Of a stretch of DNA of 64,000 nt, positions 1-15,353 are shown in pieces. The stretch's first letter is position 1. The number at the start of each line of letters is the position of its first letter. The notes beneath the pieces were generated by a model that saw nothing but the letters and a program-made list of their open reading frames with translations, had not been told where the DNA came from and ran no database searches. Source of the stretch: Acanthacorydalis orientalis (lineage: Eukaryota > Arthropoda > Insecta > Megaloptera > Corydalidae); contig CM068315.1 of the NCBI GenBank assembly GCA_034766995.1, positions 48,495,162 to 48,559,161 of the forward strand, given 5' to 3'. Made by a program: the position numbers and the translations under genes.

Positions 1-603
1 TAACCATCCAGAACAAATGTTCGATAAAGAACATTATATGATGTGTTATTTCATTGTATGAATTTCACGTGTATGTATTTAATGAATATAGAAATTAAAG
101 AATATATTTAAAACAAATACACAATTTGAATCCTATCCACTAGTTCAAAATGAAAAATTCTATGTTATTAAATTCTGTAATCACTAGAAATAATATCAAA
201 CAAAGCAAGTTAATATAAGAAATAAAACAGTCTATTTCAGATTGTTATCAATAATAATTTAGAAATGGGTATTTTAATATCTATAAATGATGTGTTTGCT
301 TATTCCATTTACATATTAACTAACTTAAATTATTACAAAAAAAATTATATTAATTTAATTTTTAATTAAAAATACTTCAAAAAGCAGGTCAAGAATTGAA
401 GTAGAAAAAATTCAATATTTCTAAGCCTTGCCTAAGGTTATTAAAAAATAATCACAAATGTTATTTTACAAATGTAATAAGTATATTTAAATATTTCTGA
501 TTTTTTTCTAAGGTAAATATTAATATGACATGTAAATTTTATTACAAAGCGCTATTATGACTTGATGCTTAATATTTCAGTCTTTATATATATATATATA
601 TAT

Positions 604-648
<45 letters not shown>

Positions 649-672
649 CAATGTAAAATCTAATATACTTAC
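1..672. other. CLN3 intron 1 (partial), non-coding
   Basis: AT-rich sequence downstream of the CLN3 first-exon donor in the gene's direction. It has a (TA)n array at 585..644, with an internal CACACA interruption, only about 30 bp from the splice donor. I see no second CLN3 exon here. Confidence 0.7.
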
Positions 673-843
673 ATTGTCATCATGAAATTCTTTTTCTAAA
701 ATATCATGCGCTGCACTTAACATTACAACGTATCCATAATTGTTACAAAGACCCAGTAACCAATATGCTATTAAGTTTCTACATAATGATGTTTTTTTTT
801 GTATTGGTTTACGTTCAGCTTCCGACTGAATTTTCGAATCCAT
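673..843 (-). CDS. Cln3: CLN3 (battenin), first coding exon; gene continues off the left edge
   Basis: This exon encodes the N-terminus of CLN3, the multi-pass lysosomal/endosomal membrane protein whose loss causes juvenile Batten disease in humans. It gives 57 codons: a polar lysine-rich cytosolic head (residues 1-21), then the start of the first membrane segment, with the very conserved run WLLGLCNNYGYVVMLSAAHD (residues 29-48). That run is diagnostic of the family. The ATG is at 843. The reading frame ends in phase 0 at a good donor (AAT|GTAAGT, read on the minus strand) at 672/671, after which the frame runs into a (TA)n array and is not coding. No second exon is visible in 1..672, so the remaining roughly 350-400 residues expected for the family lie outside the window. 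A 5' untranslated exon boundary (TTTTGTTAG on the minus strand, near 880) is possible but unproven. Identity is seen directly; function is by family. Confidence 0.92.
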
Positions 844-1264
844 TAATGTTGTAAGATTTGATTCTAGATCTTCGCACTAACAAAAGTTATATACATATAT
901 TAGAGTGAAGTAAAACTCAAATCAGTTATAAGAAATGTTTAAATAGTTAATTTATAAGAAAAACAGTATAAATTATATTGTTTTGTTTATGTATAATAAT
1001 AGTATTTTTAACTTTCTTTTCCAAACAGCAATATTTTTTAGTTTCTATTATCGACTCTGGTCTTTTGGTTTGATAAGAATCATTATTTATTAAAAAACTG
1101 ATTTTTATTTACGATTGCAACTTATGAATGTTATAAAAGTACAAATGAAACTGTTTTAAGAATATGTTTTTTGAAGATTAAAATTTTGTGTATATTTCAA
1201 AAATTATTTCAAACTTGATTCTGTATACCTTTTATTTAAAAATAACTCTCTCTCTCTTTCTCTC

Positions 1265-1328
<64 letters not shown>

Positions 1329-3720
1329 TACACACATGAAGAAGATAACTGAAAATAAATCAGTTATCTTCGTTTACTCAATTTATTCTGTAGTATAAAG
1401 TGATATATCATCATCAAATTTAATGATCAATTTTGATTAAACACAAAAATATCTAAACTGATATTTCAAATAAGATTTATATCTGATGGAAATATTTTTT
1501 AAAATTCAGATTATAAAATCAAATTCTTACATCTTAATATCTGTTTAGGTAAAGTTAAGGAGTGAAACAGTTGAGATTAAACAAAAATTATTTATAAAAA
1601 CAATAAGTTTTATGTTTTCATATAAAGATATTATTCATTTGTGTTTTCAATAACTGTTTATTTGAAACTATGTACAAACAGAATATTAAAATTAATAGAT
1701 TCAAAAAGAATAAATATGGTTGTTTAGCTATTGAAAGTTTTTTAGAATTTTTTTCAAATACCATAGTTTTATAGAAATGTTTCTAATTATTTAAGAAGTT
1801 TCAAAAGTATATTGGTAAGGAAGTAAACTATAAAATAATAAGCGTAACCAGTGAATATGTTATCAGAAAAAAATACAAAAAAATTGCACACAAAAAACGA
1901 ATGTAAAATAATTCATTTGTCTACAAATCAGTCATATTTTACGTTTGAAATAAGGAATCACTTTTTATGATTACAATTACAATGCGTTTATTATTTAATT
2001 GAAGTGAGTATTTGGAAAAAATCACTCATTGAAATGAAATTGCCAAAGAAAAGATAATATTTAAAATCTATAAATTTAGAATGGAATGAAATCAAATAAT
2101 TAAAAAAGGTACATGTATCTGATGAAAAAAAATAATCAAAATTTGAACAGATGAAAATCTAAAAAAAGTATGTTTTGAGTATTTTTTAATATAATCTAAT
2201 TTGAAGTATATGATTATAATTTGAAAAAAATGACAGAAAATGCAAATCATGTTGTGGATTGAAAAACAAACTTCGTTAAATAAATCTGAATCAACACCCA
2301 CATATACTGATAAAATAACGCTCAAGTTTGATGACGTTAAATAAAATGAGTGGTAATCATAATTTTCGTACTAGAAAATTTGTCAATGCGAAAAGTCCAA
2401 AAAAAAACTAGATAAATTTCATAAATGTATAAAGAAATGTAATATTGTATTTTCTAAAAAATAATATTGTAAAGTTTGTGAATAGATGTGTTGTAGATTA
2501 AAAAATCAATTCTTTTAATTATCAACGTAATAACCCTACTTGAATGATACTTTATACAAAGAATATAATTGAAATTTTAATTGTCTGATTATTAATATCA
2601 TCCAAATATTCTTTACAGATATTTTTAAATTTACAAAATTGCACTATCTACTTTCATTTACGTCAAAATACGGAATAAAAAAAATTAAACATTCCATAGC
2701 ATTTTTGATAAGGAATAGTACAATATTTGACAACTGATATATCTTATCAATTGATCATTCTTATTTATATTAATTTGTATAAAATGCTTACTTACGTGAT
2801 GAATATAAAATTATCCGATTTTTAAATCGATTCTGTGACATTTCAAGTGTTGTAAAAGCCCTTTCTTATTAAATATAATAATTTTACACATATATGCGGC
2901 AAAGATATATGACAGTTTTTGGAATAAAATTAGTAACTACAAAAATGTTTGAAAATCAATGAATTAATGAAATAAATTACTGAGCCAGATAAAAACATTA
3001 TAATAATCGATCATTATAAAGATATTGTCATTAAAGCAATTATTATGAGACAAAAGATTAATGTCTCATATTTTTAATGGATTAAATATTTTGGGTAAGC
3101 TTAAATATCAATCTGATGTGGATAGGTAAAAGTAATAATAATGAATTAAAAAAATATGATTTTTTTAATTCAATAAAACAGATTTGTACATTACTGTAAA
3201 TTAATAATTGTTATTAATTAGATTTTTAAATTTCCGCACACATTATTCAAGATAGTACTCAAACTCATGATATATTTAATAATAACTGATGTACTAAACA
3301 TCTGAATATACTTGTGTAAATTCAAACTTTTTAAAGTTTATTCAACATTTTCATATAGATTTTACAGTAAAAAAAACATATTAGAAATAATTACCTTCCA
3401 AAAAAAACTTTCTTTTTCATTACATAAAGTCGGAAAAATGTAATGAATTCTTTAATTATATAAAACTGTTTTTTTTAATTTTTTTATGCGTTTTTATATT
3501 ATTTGACTGAATAATTAATTTGTTTCAAATAGATAGTAATAAATTTAAATGTGGCATTCATTGTACTGAATTTAATTTTGCAATCTTTTTTGTAAATAAA
3601 TTAAATTTGTGTTGTGTTGTATTATCAGTTTATGTAATATAAACATTCGTACTAAATAATGTGGAAATTTATGAAAAAATCATTGATATACTTTTTACCA
3701 TTCCATAGCAGACATTTATG
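844..3720. other. Upstream/intergenic AT-rich region
   Basis: No gene is recognised. It holds a CT-rich tract followed by a (TA)n array (about 1240..1322) and a perfect hairpin at 1341..1371. The open frame at 2092..2325 on the minus strand encodes only low-complexity F/I/Y-rich sequence and is taken as chance. The CLN3 promoter should lie somewhere just above 843, but no clear TATA box or initiator stands out. Confidence 0.6.
1341..1371. repeat. Perfect 12-bp inverted repeat (hairpin)
   Basis: GAAGATAACTGA at 1341..1352 and its exact reverse complement at 1360..1371 are separated by the 7-nt loop AAATAAA. It lies about 20 bp after a (TA)n array. It could be a MITE end fragment or a replication-slippage palindrome. 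Confidence 0.8.
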
Positions 3721-3854
<134 letters not shown>

Positions 3855-3856
3855 AA

Positions 3857-4820
3857 GGGTTTCCCAATTGGGACGCAATTTTTTAAGAGGTTATATTTCA
3901 CAGATGTCATATGTATGACAGCTGTATCTTTTTAATATTTCCTAAGTTTTGACATTGCCATTTTTAGTTATGACATCGTATACATTAAAATAATGCATTA
4001 ATACAATTGTATTATGAAAATGGTCGTTCTAAATAAAATACATTTCTTAAATTACGCGACATTTATTTCCGATATACTCGTCTATTTTAATCAATAATTC
4101 TTCGATTAGTGAATACATTTGAACTGATTATCGGTTCACGATAAAGAAACACTTAACACGTGTTCTTAGGGATTGTTTTGAAGCAAAACATTGACTTTGG
4201 TCGTGAAACTATCGGAGAGCCAGGAATAACAATTCCACGACGTTCACAACAATCGGGCCTTTCACAGAAGACTGCATGGCGTATTTTACATACGGATTTA
4301 TTGCTGAAGGCTTACACGGTTCAATAACACAAGAATTGAAGCTAGCAGACCATTCACAGTGACGGAGATTTGCTAATTGGATAGTAAAGTTTTTTTTTTA
4401 AAAAAAAATCATCTTTAGCGATGAGGCTCATTTCGAACACTGCTGGACTGCTTTCTTTGAGGTTTATTTTCAGAAATGGTTACATTAATTGGCCACAGAG
4501 ATCCAGCGATTTAACATCGTTGGACTGCCTTTCTTTGAGGTCACGTTAAAGGACAAGTGTACGCCAATAACCTTAAAACAATTTTCGACCTAAAAGATGA
4601 AATCTGAAGAGTAATTCGGTAAGTAGAGCCCCAGTTGTGTAGGAATGTTATTGAAAATTTTTTGACAAAACAATGGTTATTTGTAAGAAATCACGCGGCG
4701 GTCTCTTACACCATATTCTTTTTTATTTATAAATGGCATACATCAACTACTTTCACAATAAATTTCTGGGCAAATTCTGTTTCATTTCAAATTAAAAAAT
4801 GTGTCCTTATTGGAAAATCC
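3857..4820 (+). mobile_element. Tc1/mariner-superfamily (Tc3-like) element, internally deleted copy
   Basis: The ends are imperfect inverted repeats: left GGGTTTCCCAATTGGGACGC, right (reverse complement) GGATTTTCCAATAAGGACAC. Inside are broken plus-strand transposase pieces: a helix-turn-helix region (about 4090..4330, with SIPRRSQQSGLSQKTAWRIL recognisable), a catalytic-core start (FSDEAHFE near 4415..4440), then a jump to the C-terminal part ([30 protein letters not shown]). The middle of the catalytic domain is missing and several stops interrupt the frame. The copy at 10386..11200 is the same family in the opposite orientation; its segment around 10890..10980 matches 4090..4160 in reverse complement. 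It is dead as a source of transposase. Confidence 0.85.
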
Positions 4821-4823
4821 TGT

Positions 4824-6491
<1,668 letters not shown>

Positions 6492-6670
6492 ACTAGTGGG
6501 CTTCGCCCTCTGCTCGCGCTTCATTCACCAACCCCCTGGTTCGCTGCGCTCGCCCACTTCTCAATTATAAGCTTATATATGAACTGAATGAAACAATAAA
6601 CATATTTTTTAAAACTCATTATGTCTATATAACTGTTATCAGATATGTAGCAAAGTAATCGTTTTGTAAA

Positions 6671-6673
<3 letters not shown>
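6492..6673. repeat. GC-rich dispersed repeat, copy 1
   Basis: Starts ACTAGTGGGCTTCGCCC, then a GC-rich block (GCTCGC, CACCAACCCCC, GCTGCGCTCGCCCACTT), then an AT-rich tail containing AACAATAAACATATTTTTTA. A second copy lies at 60096..60284 with the same block order. Blocks of the type GGGCGAAGCCC next to CTAGT resemble 3' ends of non-LTR retrotransposons or small non-autonomous repeats in other insects, but I cannot assign the class. It is followed directly by a (TA)n array. Confidence 0.75.
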
Positions 6674-6742
<69 letters not shown>

Positions 6743-7072
6743 TGTGTGTGTATTTATATGAAATTTACACAAGTTGTCTAAAATTACGCAATTAATATAA
6801 TGGATTATTATTAATATTACGTAATTAATAATCGAGTTTTAAATTAATATTAAATTAAAAATAATTATTAATACAAAATATGAGTACGTAGAAAATGCGG
6901 ACGTTTGAAAATTTAATACAAAAAGATCTATCTCTCATGTATTTTTTTTCACGTACTTGAGGTATTACTTGAGGACATCCTTTTGTCTTTATATTGTAGA
7001 CCTTACCTAGAGGTACGAGACCCCGACAACAGTCATGTTTACCTATCTCTCAGAATTCCCTATTCTTTATAT
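6674..7072. other. (TA)n array and AT-rich spacer
   Basis: A (TA)n array occupies 6674..6741, followed by TAAT-rich sequence. About 6930..7070 is somewhat more GC-rich but has no long open frame. No gene seen. Confidence 0.6.
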
Positions 7073-7612
7073 AGTGAGTCACGAAAGTCTACATACACCA
7101 TTTAAATGTGCAATATTGAAGAAGTTATGAACGTTTTTTTTATTCGAATATATATTTAAATATATGTTTACATGTAAGAAAAAATCCAAAGCGATTTTTT
7201 GAATAAAAATAAAAAACTAAAAATTCAACACATACACATAAGAAAACATTTCGAAATTCAATTAATCATGGACACTACTTGATGATTTTCAAGTATTGGC
7301 GATATTTTGTAAGATCTCATTCGTATCTTACTGCTTGTATCCTCCTTGGCATAGGTTTTCTGTCACATTGAAGTGATTGACGCACATTAATATTTTATTT
7401 AGAGATTCCTGGTTAGTAATGTTATATTTCCGGATTATTTTTTCGAATCCATCTCAAATTTTCTCGTTAAATTTCTAGTCAGGTGCCTGAGGAGGTGAAT
7501 AAAATTATTCTGGGATGTTGCATAGGATCAATTCATTTGTGTTATTCTTAGGATTGTTATCTTGCTTAAAAGCTAACTTTAAAACTGACGGTTGAGTTAC
7601 TTGTTCAATTAA
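7073..7612 (-). mobile_element. Tc1-like element, degenerate 3' part
   Basis: The left edge has a Tc1-type terminal motif (AGTGAGTCACGAAAGTCTAC from 7073). On the minus strand, broken frames give the Tc1 transposase C-terminal third: LAFKQDNNPK (the second catalytic Asp region, near 7550..7580), PPQAPD, IRKYNITNQESLNK and MPRRIQAV (near 7325..7345). At least two frameshifts and several stops separate these pieces. The N-terminal DNA-binding half is absent. It is a fossil fragment. Confidence 0.75.
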
Positions 7613-7844
7613 GTTATCCAATGAAGAAGACTTTAGTTAGACAATGAAGAAGAATTCGTTTTATTTGGAAAAAATAATATAACTAAACAAATATATTGAT
7701 ATTGTTCTTATATGTTATAAAAAGTTAGATACTAGAAAGACCAGAAATACCAGAAAGGTATTTTTTATTTTTTTTAATTTCTGTTCATGCATACACACAT
7801 ACAAACCCACACAATTACAAAAACACACACACACACATACACAT

Positions 7845-7876
<32 letters not shown>

Positions 7877-8305
7877 AATATTAAAAGTGATTCATAATTT
7901 TAACGTCATGTAAACCTTAATTTTTTTTAATGATTAATGTGTCTATTTAAAACAAGGTACCATTCAACTAATTTTACAAATATACTCAGAAACGTTTACC
8001 GGAAGTTTTACAACTGTACTACATTTACAATGTGATATACAAGCGAGTAGATAAATACAAATGTATGTATGGAAAAAATAATTTATGAACTAAAAATAGA
8101 ATTAGTGTTGATAAATATAAATAAGTGTATCGTATGATTTTCAGTGAAAACATTTATGTAATAAGAATGTGTTCAGATATGAAATTTAAAACTTAACTTT
8201 AGAATTACACATAAAAAATTATTTAGCAACACAAATTAAATGTTTTTGAAAAAAAGTATTATTAATGTTTCTGTGTACCATGAAATTGTAAAAATTATAT
8301 ATATG

Positions 8306-8342
<37 letters not shown>

Positions 8343-8937
8343 GTGAAAATAGATATGAAAAATATTTTGATTATATATTACTTTTATGTTAAATTCATTG
8401 TTTAAGGAGTAGGGTAACAGAAGCTTTGTTAAGATATGGAATTATAATTCAAATTCATGAAAAGGGTATAAGTCACTATATGTGTTATTGTGTTTTCTAT
8501 AAAAAAATTGATTTATTTCAATGATTATAATATATCTTAAAATATTTTTTAATTTCGTTAGCACATCAATCGTTCGCTTACTACGTTTTAGAACGTCATT
8601 AAAATGACAATTATAAAGTGTTTAAGATAATTGTTCTGAAATTAAAATTGTTTTCGTGTCTATATGTACGTTCATTAATAATGGTATACAGACAAATTAA
8701 GTTACTTAATTTAAACAAATAAAAAATAATTTTTCCACTAGAGATAAATAATACACACAAACAAAACGATTTTTTTATAATATACGAGTAGATGATAAAA
8801 GTTCAATAGCAGCACTGTATAGATAACATTCAATTTTATATATTCATCATTTTAGTTTGATAATTTCGTTTGTTATTTCCGTCGCATGTAAAATACAATA
8901 TTTCATTTGTACATTTATTTATTTACAAATTATATAA

Positions 8938-8975
<38 letters not shown>

Positions 8976-9304
8976 ATGTTTCCTTTTTCCTCGAATTAAC
9001 AATGTCTTTATACATATTTTTATCTTTTATTAAAGACCTATTTCTGAATATTATCTCTAACCAATTTGAGGGTTTTCTCTTCTTAAAAAGTCTCTTTACT
9101 TTTTATTTCAAACTGTAATTCCGGTATGTTTTCGTATTTATTCTATTACTCGCAGCATTACATCTCTTAGTTATTTCTAGCATACATACTTTTATGCTTG
9201 TTTAGGTTTTTTGAAATAGCTAAATTATTTTAGTATTCAAGATACATATTTCACATTCATAGGCACGGTAGAGTAAATTAATTGCATACTTTTCTATTCG
9301 TATA

Positions 9305-9389
<85 letters not shown>

Positions 9390-9713
9390 TGTGCATATGA
9401 ATGTATGTAAAAACTTGATATATTATAATAAAATATATTATTAAAGCAGACAATTGATAAAATATGTTTTTTTTTTATAAAATTGTAAGAACTTTACATT
9501 ACAAAATATAAAGTTTAATACAAAAAGTGTGATATTTTGATTTTTGCAATTCACTTCATCATGCATTTCTTAGATGGTTATAGGCAAATCTCCGTGAATA
9601 ATATGGAACATGACATTCGACATACATAAAGTAAGAGACAAAGACTAAGTAAAAAATAACGAGAATGCCTATAATTCTATAATAATTGTTACAAAAGATA
9701 AAAAAATATTATT

Positions 9714-9760
<47 letters not shown>

Positions 9761-10060
9761 GATGGATGTATGTATGCATGTATATATGTGCATATCGACA
9801 AACATATTTTTCATAACGTGTGTTCCAAATTACAGATTTTTATTATTAAATTTTAATGTCTATTTTGATTTGTATAAATTTGTAAACTTTATACACGTTG
9901 TACATCTATTTATATATCTGTTTGTATATAATTATTTGGAATTGTGGAGTAGGTGGGTGATACATGGTCTTTTTTTAATTCAAAACATCATTTTAGCATT
10001 TATTCTTTTTATATAAACAGTATTTAAGGTGAAAGAATGCCAAGTAAAATGTAAAATATC

Positions 10061-10115
<55 letters not shown>

Positions 10116-10324
10116 ACTTTATTTTCAATAGACACTTATTTCATCAATAGTCAATTGATGAATTCTAATATTATATAAAAAATTAAATTGTTTTATCGAT
10201 ATAACTTACTAACTAATCAATCATTTAAATAATAATATAAGTTGATTTTATAATATTCGATTCTATTGTTATAATTACTATATAAAATTAAAAAAAATTT
10301 TTAACATCAAATGATTTACATACA
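7613..10324. other. Intergenic AT-rich region with TA arrays
   Basis: No gene or transposon is recognised. It holds (TA)n arrays at about 7845..7872, 8299..8343 (TA passing into GA), 8940..8972, 9301..9388, 9715..9756 and 10063..10112. The open frames at 8870..9118 and 9762..10016 (+) are low-complexity and run through TA repeats. Confidence 0.6.
9301..9388. repeat. (TA)n microsatellite
   Basis: About 85 bp of almost uninterrupted (TA)n ending in TACATATAATG. Confidence 0.95.
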
Positions 10325-10330
10325 TGTATG

Positions 10331-10378
<48 letters not shown>

Positions 10379-10381
10379 AGA
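10325..10381. repeat. (TA)n-(GA)n-(G)n compound simple repeat
   Basis: A short GTATGTATATA run passes into about eleven GA units and then into a run of ten G (GAGAGGGGGGGGGGAGAG). It ends exactly at the left edge of the inverted Tc3-like element. Confidence 0.9.
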
Positions 10382-10385
10382 GAAA

Positions 10386-11200
10386 GATTTTTCAATAAGG
10401 ATGCGATTTTTTAAATTGAAATGAACACAGAACTTGCGCAGAACTTTCAGGTTTCTTTATTGTAAATAATAGTTGCGGTATTACGTTTATAGATGAAAAA
10501 TAAGATCGTGTAAGCGACCGTCTTGCTGGAATCACATATCCTCCAAATCAATATCATCCACTTTTGTCCACATAAAATTGGTTGTCATGTTTCGGTATCT
10601 CTCCAATCACAGTAATCACTTTTCCAGCCTGATTCTCAAAAAAGAGATGCAGTGGCTTTCGAACGATCATCCTCGGATTTTCTTCACCTCAGATCCGACA
10701 GTTAACGTAGCCAGAGAGTTCGAAAAGAGCCTCATCGCTAAAAATAACCTTTTCAGAAAAACTGTAATTTTGTTCCAGTATCCGATTAATATAAACCATG
10801 TGATCGTTTACGAACGCCCAGTTGTTGTAAAGGTCATGGAATTGACATTCCTGGTTCTTACGATACACTTTCATGACTCAAGTTAATGTTTTTTTCAGAA
10901 CGAACACGTGTTGGTGTTTCTTTATCTTTAACCGATCCAGTCAGTGCAAATTTATTCACTAATCGAAGAATTGTTGATTCAGAGTGAGACGAGTGTGTCA
11001 AAATAAATATCGGGTAATTTATGAAATGTATTTTTTATAGAAAGATGATTTTCATAACATAATTGTTTTATTTCAATACGTGGTTTTGTTGTATATGAAA
11101 CCATAACTAAAATGGCAATGTCAAAACTTAACAAATGTCCAAAATAATATAGCAGTCAGTTTAGCATCTATGAAATATAACTTTCCCTTTGGAAAACTCT
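10386..11200 (-). mobile_element. Tc1/mariner-superfamily (Tc3-like) element, internally deleted, inverted copy
   Basis: Same family as 3857..4820, in the opposite orientation. The left edge (ATTTTTCAATAAGGATGCGA) matches that element's right terminal repeat; the right edge (reverse complement GAGTTTTCCAAAGGGAAAGT) matches its left terminal repeat with a short deletion. On the minus strand the pieces read KFALTGSVKDKETPTRVR (helix-turn-helix region, near 10900..10960), then VIFSDEALFELSGYVNCRI (start of the catalytic core, about 10692..10748), then a region with FENQAG and YRNM. The last catalytic acidic residue region is missing. It cannot move by itself. Confidence 0.82.
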
Positions 11201-11853
11201 TTTCATTTATATTTATATATATATGTATATATAAGAGATATCAGTTAAATCAATCACGTGTAAATATTTCTTTAATGTTTAGAATATATTCAATCATATG
11301 CAAAAATCTTCGATCAATGAGCGTCCCATTTTGAATCAATGAGCTTCAATGCCTATGTACTTCATACACTGCATACTAATAGGTAACCTTACTGTTTATA
11401 AGGTAATCTTAAATTTCATTAAGAATATATTATTTCAATATCTTGCGCGCATATTAAGTAATTTATAATAGACCGAAAAAAATTAAATGAGCTGTAATTA
11501 CGTGCTTTGTATTACATCATGTGCTTTAAATAAATAGATCAATGTTGATATAACCGAACGTTAGTAATAATGAGTATAAAAAAATGTGGGCACCATATGT
11601 TGTCCAGATGATTTTGACGCAAAGTTGTTGTTTGTTGTACTCTTTTATGAATAAAAAAATTAAATAAATTATTTTCATAAGGAGACATCAATCGTCATTT
11701 AAAATTCAATTTCGATTATCATTTCAATTTGTCGACAAATGTTGCAGTTAATAAATACGTGCTCATACTCAAAAAATAAAAATATTTACTGGCAGCCAAC
11801 TTTCTACAGATATTTTATTATTATATGACAACTTCTTAAGATATATATTATTT

Positions 11854-11897
<44 letters not shown>

Positions 11898-11898
11898 G

Positions 11899-11931
<33 letters not shown>

Positions 11932-12131
11932 ATGTATATAATCTAATAAAAAATATAATAATAAAAAAATGATAAAAGAATAGTCATTAAACTAATATCT
12001 CTAAATATAAATATTTATACAGAAATTTTCCATAACATTATATGGTGCGCCCGATTTTTTTATTCATATTACACATCAGTTCACTTATACCTATGTTTTT
12101 CTATCAAAATAGGTAAAATCATTCTCTCTCT

Positions 12132-12189
<58 letters not shown>

Positions 12190-12299
12190 TAATTATCTAC
12201 TACTAAGTAATATCACAAAGAATGAGATAACCCCAATTAGTTGGCTCAAATTATTCTTAAGTGAAAATTAAAATGATGCATGCCAATATTAATAATATA

Positions 12300-12302
<3 letters not shown>

Positions 12303-12377
<75 letters not shown>

Positions 12378-12380
12378 GTA
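12303..12380. repeat. (TA)n microsatellite
   Basis: Nearly continuous (TA)n interrupted once by TAAATA and ending TATGTATAAG. Confidence 0.95.
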
Positions 12381-12761
12381 TAAGTAGATATGTAATTATG
12401 TATTTATGTATTATTTAAAAGTCGTTATTAAAGTTTTAAAGATAAAAATAAATTTCATTATTATAGACTGAAATTCTATTTTTATAAAAAAAAATAAGAA
12501 TTAGCTCATTTCATTATCAGTTCAACTAAAAAAAGAAACAAACTGACGAGAATTTAATACCGATCAGAATTATTTTGACTCGTTCTAAACGAGTGACCTT
12601 CATTTAATGATAACATGTTTTATTTCTATTTTCTTGTCAGTTTTACGTGCTGCACAATAAACTTGACACAAAACATTGAAAGGTAAAAAAATGATTAAGT
12701 ATATTTCGTTCATAATTTTTAATAAATTGTACTAATACACAAATATACATATGTACACTTG

Positions 12762-12779
12762 TATGTATATACATATACA

Positions 12780-12849
<70 letters not shown>

Positions 12850-12850
12850 T
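12762..12850. repeat. (TA)n microsatellite with TG/CA-interrupted edges
   Basis: Edges ATATACATATACATATATG and ATATGCATATGTATAC flank the (TA)n core, making a near-symmetric array. Confidence 0.93.
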
Positions 12851-13561
12851 ATGTATACAATGTATATAGTGTGTCATTTATATTTAGTACATTTTTAACT
12901 TACGAATGAACTTGTCGCAAAAACTTCTACTTCAGCAGTTTTTTATAAGCATATCACTCCACTTACAATTATATTACTTTCTAATTTTTACTTATGTAGT
13001 ATTTTTTCAGTTAATGAAAATGTATGAATATAACATTAATAACTATTATTAAATATTTTTAATTTCTTAACACTGTTTAAGTCACACTTAATTTTTTTTT
13101 TAAAACATATCCTTTAAATAGAACATTTTTGACTGTTCGAAAATTTATACAGGTAGTATAAACGGTTCGACGCGGAAAATAGTAAAGGAAATGTGGTGTT
13201 CGAGATTTATTTATTGAATACCGCTCAATGCGACGTTGTCGTATTTAAATTATGATCATCTCAGCCGAGTTACATAACATATGTAAACAAAAATGTTAAA
13301 TTATTAAGGTTCGTTAGGGATCTAAATTTAGAATAATTTACTATATATATTTGCGGAATAACTTGACATTTTTTTTAACGATGCAGATATAAATTATTTT
13401 AAGAGAAGAAATATTTTTGATATGACGCTGATCTTCACGACCTTTATAGATAATAATAAACATTATCTTCACATTTGCTGATAAAATAACTCTTAAATAA
13501 GAGTACCAAGAATACTAATTGAGACTACTGATAATTAAAATACAAGTTTGTTGCATTATTT

Positions 13562-13628
<67 letters not shown>

Positions 13629-13985
13629 ACAGATATAGAAAAATAAAAGCTTATGGTAAAATAAAAAAATAAAATTTATTTATTGTTTTAAAACACAATC
13701 TGTATTAACAGAGAACGGTCGTCAATGTAATTATTATTCGTTTTTGAATAGGTGTACAGAATTTTTTATACCTGTTTTCAGTACTTGAATGAAATCAAAT
13801 TGTAATAAAAAACTATTAGTATTAAAAACCGGTGAGTAATAAATGACTGAGAAATTAATAAACATCCACAAAGATTCGTAAATATGACATGTATATATCT
13901 TTAAAACTATTTTTTCGAACAAAACAATAAACTCAAGCAAATGTTAAATGATTATATACTTTGTAAGTATAGTATATAAGTTCCA

Positions 13986-14058
<73 letters not shown>

Positions 14059-14063
<5 letters not shown>

Positions 14064-14124
14064 GCGATATTATTAATAACAAAGTTTTAAGCACATTTTA
14101 CAGTGAACATTATTATTCAAGCAC

Positions 14125-14174
<50 letters not shown>

Positions 14175-14252
14175 GCGATATTATTAATAACAAAGTTTTA
14201 AGCACATTTTACAGTGAACATTATTATTCAAGCACATAAATATATGTACTCG

Positions 14253-14280
<28 letters not shown>
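14059..14280. repeat. 111-bp tandem duplication including a TA array
   Basis: A unique segment beginning GTACTGCGATATTATTAATA occurs at 14059..about 14131 and again, identical as far as I can read, at 14170..about 14242. Each copy is followed by a (TA)n array (14129..14169 and 14255..14282) and the first is preceded by one (13988..14058). The offset is 111 bp. The identity suggests a recent duplication by unequal exchange or slippage between TA arrays. Confidence 0.92.
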
Positions 14281-14283
<3 letters not shown>

Positions 14284-14465
14284 GTGTTTGTATAATTACT
14301 GTTTATAAGTAACAATTAATGCACTACACTTTTGTGAGTATTCAGTGTCTACTTTTCATTATCAACACGATAAGGTATTTACTTATAATTGTTTTTATGT
14401 ATCACCATCACATTTCTTTCATGTTGCAGATAATTTTAAAAATGAATTCACATATTTTCACGTTC

Positions 14466-14499
<34 letters not shown>

Positions 14500-14870
14500 G
14501 TATGTGTTCAATTAGTTAACTATATAATTATCTCTTAACATTGAGAATCATTATTTAATGGTTTGCACTCAAATATAGAAATTATAATTACTGTTGTTTT
14601 TTTTATCTAATAACATTATCATATTAAATTGTGTGCTATTTATTATAAAATAAAAAATATAATATATAATATAAATATATTATTTATTATATCATAAAAT
14701 TAGTTGCTGTATTTTTTGTTCTAATAAAATTTCTTTTGTGTTATTGTATTATAAATAAAGTAAAAGTACACATATAGAAATTTGGATATTTTTTTTAATT
14801 TTTCGGTGTCCGGAGGTAATTATAATAAACTAATTATGAAACATAAACCCAGCAAGAAGATTTACTATCT

Positions 14871-14901
14871 ATCTATATATCTACATCTATCTATCTATCT
14901 A

Positions 14902-14953
<52 letters not shown>
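14871..14953. repeat. (CTAT)n/(TA)n compound microsatellite
   Basis: CTATCTATCTATCTATC-type tetranucleotide repeats pass into a (TA)n run. Confidence 0.93.
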
Positions 14954-14956
<3 letters not shown>

Positions 14957-15038
14957 CGCACAATTGAAAGCTAAATCAAAATACCGACATGTTTTAAATT
15001 CTAAATAACAAACAATAAATTGAAGATACTAAAAAAGC

Positions 15039-15069
<31 letters not shown>

Positions 15070-15279
15070 ATATGTACACCAGTTTTTGTACCAGTGATCA
15101 CGTCGATTAACGAGATATTCAATAAAAATCAAAATAAAAAATGAAAATAATGTGAGCCAGTATATGATATAACAATACTTAAAAATAGCGTATAAAAAAA
15201 CTAATTTAAAAATGAAAGGTAAATCGCACATCGCTAAAAATCCATAATATAACGTAAAAGGATGACAACCATTTGGATA

Positions 15280-15353
<74 letters not shown>

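Noticed and set aside
2092..2325. 77-residue minus-strand frame
   Set aside because: Low-complexity F/I/Y content, no motif and no splice context; expected by chance in AT-rich DNA.
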